From positions 26,626 to 90,625 of the forward strand of contig DASQZT010000013.1 of NCBI GenBank assembly GCA_035638575.1: 64,000 bases of DNA, read 5' to 3'. Positions 61,101 to 64,000 of the stretch are shown here, one piece after another. The position numbers and the translations under genes are program-made. The notes below the pieces were generated by a model that was not told where the DNA came from, made no database searches, and saw only the letters and a program-made list of their open reading frames with translations. How positions within the stretch are numbered: the first letter of the stretch is position 1; each line of letters opens with the position of its first letter. The DNA is from DASQZT01 sp035638575 (GTDB lineage: Bacteria > Acidobacteriota > Terriglobia > Bryobacterales > Bryobacteraceae).

Positions 61101-64000
61101 CCGAGCGCATCTTCGATGACAGCAACGTGGCCCGGATCCTGCGCGGGGAGCAGTTCATCGACGCCATTCCGACGCGCTTCCGCCGCGCGATGCTGGACAA
61201 GCACATCACGCGCCTGGTGAAGAGCGACAACGGAGGCCCGACCTTCGAGCAGATCCAAAACACCGGGGAGGTGATCAAGCTGGCGGCGCGCGGCGGCGCG
61301 TTCGATATCGGCAAGGAGTTCGGCGTCACGCCCGAGCGCGTCGCGGCGCTCGACCGCGTCACCAGCCTGGCTATCGCAGCCGGCTACGACGCGTTGCGCG
61401 ATGCGGGCATCCCCCTGACGATGCGTTACAAGAGCACCAGCAAAGGCACGCAACTTCCCGACCGGTGGGGGTTGCCCGATGCCTTGCGCGACGACACCGG
61501 CGTGATCCTCGCCTCCGTCTTCCCCGGCTTCGACTCGTTTGCAGACGAAATGGCGCGCTACTACGCCGATCACGCCCGCCGGGAGCAACTGGCCATGCTG
61601 ACGGACCTGCGCGAGCGGCTGGCCGGACCGAACGGCCAGCCGGCTGTACGGCAGGAACTGGATCGGCACATCGCCGAATTGCAGGAGGCCATCGAGAAAG
61701 AACCGTACCAGTTCGACCGGCGTTTCCTGTTCCACGTGTTATCCATGGGGCACTCGCAGTTCGCCGAGCTGATCGGCGCCCGAGGCCCGAACACGCAGAT
61801 CAATTCGGCGTGCGCAAGCACAACCATGGCAGTCGCGCTGGCGGGGGATTGGATCCGCGCGGGGCGGTGCCGCCGGGTGATCATCATTTCGGCGGACGAC
61901 ATTACGTCCGACCACCTGATCGAGTGGTTCGGCGCGGGGTTCCTGGCCAGTGGCGCGGCGGCGACCGACGATGTCGTCGAAGAGGCCGCAGTTCCGTTCG
62001 ACCGCAGGCGGCACGGCATGATCATGGGGATGGGCGCGGCGGCGCTGGTGGTGGAGAGCGCGGAGGCCGCCGATGAGCGCGGGCTCCGGCCCATCTGCGA
62101 GGTGCTGAGCGCGGTCACCGCGAACAGCGCCTTCCACGGCACGCGCCTGGACGTCCACCACATTCACAACGTGATGGAGGATCTGGTCCGCCAGGCTGAA
62201 ACGAGCGCCGGGATTCGGCGCGAGGAGTTCGCGCCCGGCACGGTGTTTATCTCGCACGAGACCTACACGCCGGCGCGCGGCGGCAGCGCGTCCGCGGAGA
62301 TCCATGCGCTGCGCGGGGTCTTCGGCGACGCCGCCGACCGCATCGTGATCGCCAATACCAAAGGCTTCACCGGTCACGCCATGGGCACCGGGATCGAAGA
62401 CGTCGTGGCGGTTAAGGCGCTCGAGACGGGATGTGTGCCGCCGGTCGCCAATTTCAAGGAAGTCGATCCCGAACTGGGGCCGTTGAACCTGTCGAAGGGC
62501 GGCGCTTATCCTGTCGAGTACGCGCTGCGGCTGGGCGCCGGGTTTGGCTCGCAGATCAGCATGACGCTGATGCGGCGGGTCGCGGGCGCCGGGGCGCGGC
62601 CGCGTCCCAACGCCTTGGGATACAGCTACCGGATCGCCGATCCCGTGGTGTGGCAGAACTGGCTCGACCGGATCGCGGGCCATGCGGCGGACCTGGAGGT
62701 CGTGCATCGCACTCTTCGTGTGCGCGATGCCGGCATGCCGGCCAGAATAGAGCCGGTGGAACAAGTTGCGGCACAGGCGGCGTCCACGCCGGTGGCGGCG
62801 CCCGCGCCGATGGTGGCGGCCGCGCCGGAGTCGAAACTCAGGACCCCGGCGCCGGCCCCTGCCACTCCCGTTTCCGAGCCGGGCGGGGACCCGGTGCAGG
62901 AACGAATCCTCGCGCTGGTGGTCGAAAAGACCGGCTACCCGCGGGACATGCTGGATCTGGATCTCGACCTGGAGGCGGACCTCGGCGTCGACACCGTGAA
63001 ACAGGCCGAGATGTTCGCGGCGATCCGCGAGACGTACAACATCCCGCGCGACCCCAACATGAAGCTGCGCGATTTCCCGACATTGGCGCGCGTGATCCAG
63101 TTCGTCTACGACCGCCGTGCGGACCTAAAGGGCCCCGCAGCGGTCACGGCCGCCCCGGCGGTTCCGGCCGCCCCATCGGTCGCGGCCACCGCGGCGGTTC
63201 CGGCCGTCCCGCCGGTCACGTCCGCCGCGCCGGTTCCGGCAGCCGCGCCGGCCGAAGACTCCGTGCGGCAGAAGGTGCTTGACCTCGTCGCCGAAAAAAC
63301 CGGCTACCCAAAGGACATGCTGGATCTGGATCTCGACCTGGAGGCCGACCTCGGCGTCGACACAGTGAAACAGGCCGAGATGTTCGCGGCGATCCGGGAG
63401 ACGTACAACATCCCGCGCGATCCGAACATGAAGCTCCGCGATTTCCCGACATTGGCGCTGGTGATCCAATTCGTGTATGACCGCCGCCTGGACTTGAAGG
63501 GCTCCGTGCCGGTTCCGGTTGCGGCGCCGGTCAAGGCCGCCGCGCCGACTCCGGCCGCCGTACCGGTTCCCTCCACCGCGCCGGTCACGCCTGCGGCGCC
63601 GGTTCCGGCCGCTGCGCCCGTCAAAGCCACCGCGCCCCTTCCGGCCGCCGCGCCGGCCGAAGACTCCGTGCGGCAGAAGGTGCTTGACCTCGTCGCCGAA
63701 AAAACCGGCTACCCCAAAGACATGCTGGATCCGGATCTCGACCTGGAGGCGGACCTCGGCATCGACACCGTGAAACAGGCCGAGATGTTCGCGTCGATCC
63801 GCGAGACCTACAACATCCCCCGCGACCAGACGATGCGGCTGCGCGACTTTCCGACACTAGGTCACATCATCCGGTTTGCCGAGGAGCGGCGGGCGGCAGC
63901 AGTCGCGCCGCCGGCAGCCGTGGAGGAGGAAGAGCCGCGACGGCCCGAACCCGCCGGCTTCGAAGCGGCCGACACAATCCCGCGACGTGTGCCAATCCCG
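58175..64000 (+). CDS. giant PfaA-like iterative synthase, KS-AT-KS-ACP-ACP-ACP (partial, runs off the right edge)
   Basis: The ATG at 58175 has a GAGGA site (58162-58166), and 1942 codons are visible without a stop. KS1 occupies about residues 4-465 with Cys217 (DAACASA), His351 (EGHGTST) and His391 (SNLGHLKG). AT occupies about 605-895 with FLYTGQGSQY, Ser708 (GHSLGE) and His810 (SHAFH, a malonyl-type motif). KS2 occupies about 960-1475 and is divergent, with Cys1213 (NSACAST), His1361 (SHETYTPARGG) and His1401 (FTGHAMG). Three ACP-like repeats centre on Thr1607, Thr1730 and Thr1865 in GVDTVKQAE/GIDTVKQAE, where a Ser is expected. Ala/Pro/Val linkers separate them. No reductase or dehydratase is seen yet and may lie beyond the edge. 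Confidence 0.93.
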   Translation, partial: MQDTAYRAIAIVGAGAILPDAPNVSAFWKNITAGRYSVSEVTPDRWDSAQYYDPDHNAPDKTYSKIGGWVREYVWEPLKWRMAIPPCVDNAMDGAQRWGIACTREALADYGYPDRPLDTERTAVILGNAMAGEMHYMTAMRAHFPEYSRELDESATFAALPAAVQRDITREWRVRIGDRLPPITEDSMPGELSNCLAGRIANLFNFRGPNFVCDAACASAMAAIRAAAEGLIAHDFDVAVTGGIDRNMGASTFVKFCKIGALSATGSRPYAEGADGFVMGEGAALFLMKRLADAERDGDKIYAVIRGIGASSDGKGKGITAPNPIGQRIAIERAWQNAGLSPATATLIEGHGTSTSVGDVVEVESMAGVLREQGVNGRPIALGSVKSNLGHLKGAAGAAGILKTALALRDKVLAPSVRCEHPNPNIDFAHTPLYVNRELRPWTETADGVRRAGASAFGFGGTNFHVVMEEYIPHRLTGNGKHSVAILEAPHEPAAPEAPRASQATVNTFLKAPLRGALLAGASSEAGLAERLRAVQKAAEAGRTPSIAAPSESDLRAQERIAIDYANAAELADRCAKALKALPSNQPMVWKALRAQGIFRGHGPAPKVAFLYTGQGSQYANMLRNLRAAEPIVASTFEEADRVMTPLLGKPLSEYIFVDPADGGAVAQAEEDLRQTAITQPAVLATDLALTRLLDAYGIRPDMTMGHSLGEYGALVAAGALPFADALEAVSARGREMTRVSMADNGRMAAVFAPLPEIERILKTIDGYVVIANINSGQQAVIGGASRAVELAVEAFGKAGYNAVPLPVSHAFHTSIVAPASEPLRRTLERLGLQPGRVPIVANVSGAFYPAGPDARPAMLDILARQVASPVQFVKGLRTLYEAGARVFVEMGPKKALHGFVEDVLGERSDVLALFTNHPKIEDATAFNQALCGLYAAGLGAGRIETKVEAGPHPVERRPTDRPVVITGASLGLPGTERIFDDSNVARILRGEQFIDAIPTRFRRAMLDKHITRLVKSDNGGPTFEQIQNTGEVIKLAARGGAFDIGKEFGVTPERVAALDRVTSLAIAAGYDALRDAGIPLTMRYKSTSKGTQLPDRWGLPDALRDDTGVILASVFPGFDSFADEMARYYADHARREQLAMLTDLRERLAGPNGQPAVRQELDRHIAELQEAIEKEPYQFDRRFLFHVLSMGHSQFAELIGARGPNTQINSACASTTMAVALAGDWIRAGRCRRVIIISADDITSDHLIEWFGAGFLASGAAATDDVVEEAAVPFDRRRHGMIMGMGAAALVVESAEAADERGLRPICEVLSAVTANSAFHGTRLDVHHIHNVMEDLVRQAETSAGIRREEFAPGTVFISHETYTPARGGSASAEIHALRGVFGDAADRIVIANTKGFTGHAMGTGIEDVVAVKALETGCVPPVANFKEVDPELGPLNLSKGGAYPVEYALRLGAGFGSQISMTLMRRVAGAGARPRPNALGYSYRIADPVVWQNWLDRIAGHAADLEVVHRTLRVRDAGMPARIEPVEQVAAQAASTPVAAPAPMVAAAPESKLRTPAPAPATPVSEPGGDPVQERILALVVEKTGYPRDMLDLDLDLEADLGVDTVKQAEMFAAIRETYNIPRDPNMKLRDFPTLARVIQFVYDRRADLKGPAAVTAAPAVPAAPSVAATAAVPAVPPVTSAAPVPAAAPAEDSVRQKVLDLVAEKTGYPKDMLDLDLDLEADLGVDTVKQAEMFAAIRETYNIPRDPNMKLRDFPTLALVIQFVYDRRLDLKGSVPVPVAAPVKAAAPTPAAVPVPSTAPVTPAAPVPAAAPVKATAPLPAAAPAEDSVRQKVLDLVAEKTGYPKDMLDPDLDLEADLGIDTVKQAEMFASIRETYNIPRDQTMRLRDFPTLGHIIRFAEERRAAAVAPPAAVEEEEPRRPEPAGFEAADTIPRRVPIP
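62888..63890 (+). repeat. three carrier-domain repeats inside the synthase gene
   Basis: Repeats start near 62888, 63254 and 63659. Copies 2 and 3 are identical over 63242-63309 against 63647-63714 and remain very similar to the end of the Thr motif; copies 1 and 2 are nearly identical from GGCTACCC through the TTCCCGACATTGG block. DNA-level identity well above what protein conservation needs points to recent duplication or gene conversion. The linkers between them are Ala/Pro/Val-rich and vary in length. Confidence 0.85.

Overview
The window is GC-rich bacterial chromosome, densely packed with short operons joined by 1-17 base overlaps. Several traits point to Acidobacteriota (Bryobacterales/Solibacter-like). 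These include a Ser/Thr kinase remnant with a TolB-like tail, RND permeases of an acidobacterial-looking type, a fused AroD-AroE, and small Tat-signal proteins beside amidases. This placement is inference; there is no rRNA gene to confirm it. I found no tRNA, rRNA, CRISPR array or insertion sequence.

Layout. 0.4-10.6 kb: a SprT-like metalloprotease, FabH, a heparinase-like secreted protein, a well-structured 6S RNA candidate, then a leftward run (TPM protein, nucleotidyltransferase-like protein, LemA, aldehyde dehydrogenase, FAH-family dehydratase, thioredoxin-like ferredoxin, zinc-ribbon protein) and a secreted esterase. 10.6-17.7 kb: a kinase pseudogene, a sulfate-assimilation operon (cysD, cysN with a decayed APS-kinase tail, an APS-reductase-type cysH, a TauE/SafE permease), xylulokinase and a DUF1835 protein. 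17.8-22.4 kb: a leftward aroDE / small Tat protein / amidase operon and a response regulator whose sensor kinase is truncated. 22.7-33.7 kb: an RraA-like gene coupled to an RND efflux operon with two tandemly duplicated permeases. 33.9-38.2 kb: an enolase-superfamily enzyme and a gnd-zwf pair. 38.3-47.4 kb: a leftward MdtABC-type RND operon with its own outer-membrane factor. 48.2-51.8 kb: a two-gene heterodimeric ABC exporter between gene-free stretches.

52.0-64.0 kb is the most unusual part. A good sigma-70-type promoter precedes a small helical protein, a membrane-anchored iron-sulfur (DUF224/CCG) oxidoreductase, EtfB, EtfA, a long acyl-CoA dehydrogenase, and a giant PfaA-like synthase that runs off the right edge. 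In the visible 1942 residues the synthase reads KS-AT-KS-ACP-ACP-ACP. All three carrier domains have Thr where phosphopantetheinylated carriers have Ser. The acyl-CoA dehydrogenase/ETF/iron-sulfur genes form an electron route from acyl chains to the quinone pool. Their placement directly ahead of an iterative fatty-acid/polyketide-type synthase suggests a lipid-modifying or unsaturated-lipid pathway, which is inference.

Many long reading frames opposite real genes are codon-bias shadows and were left out.
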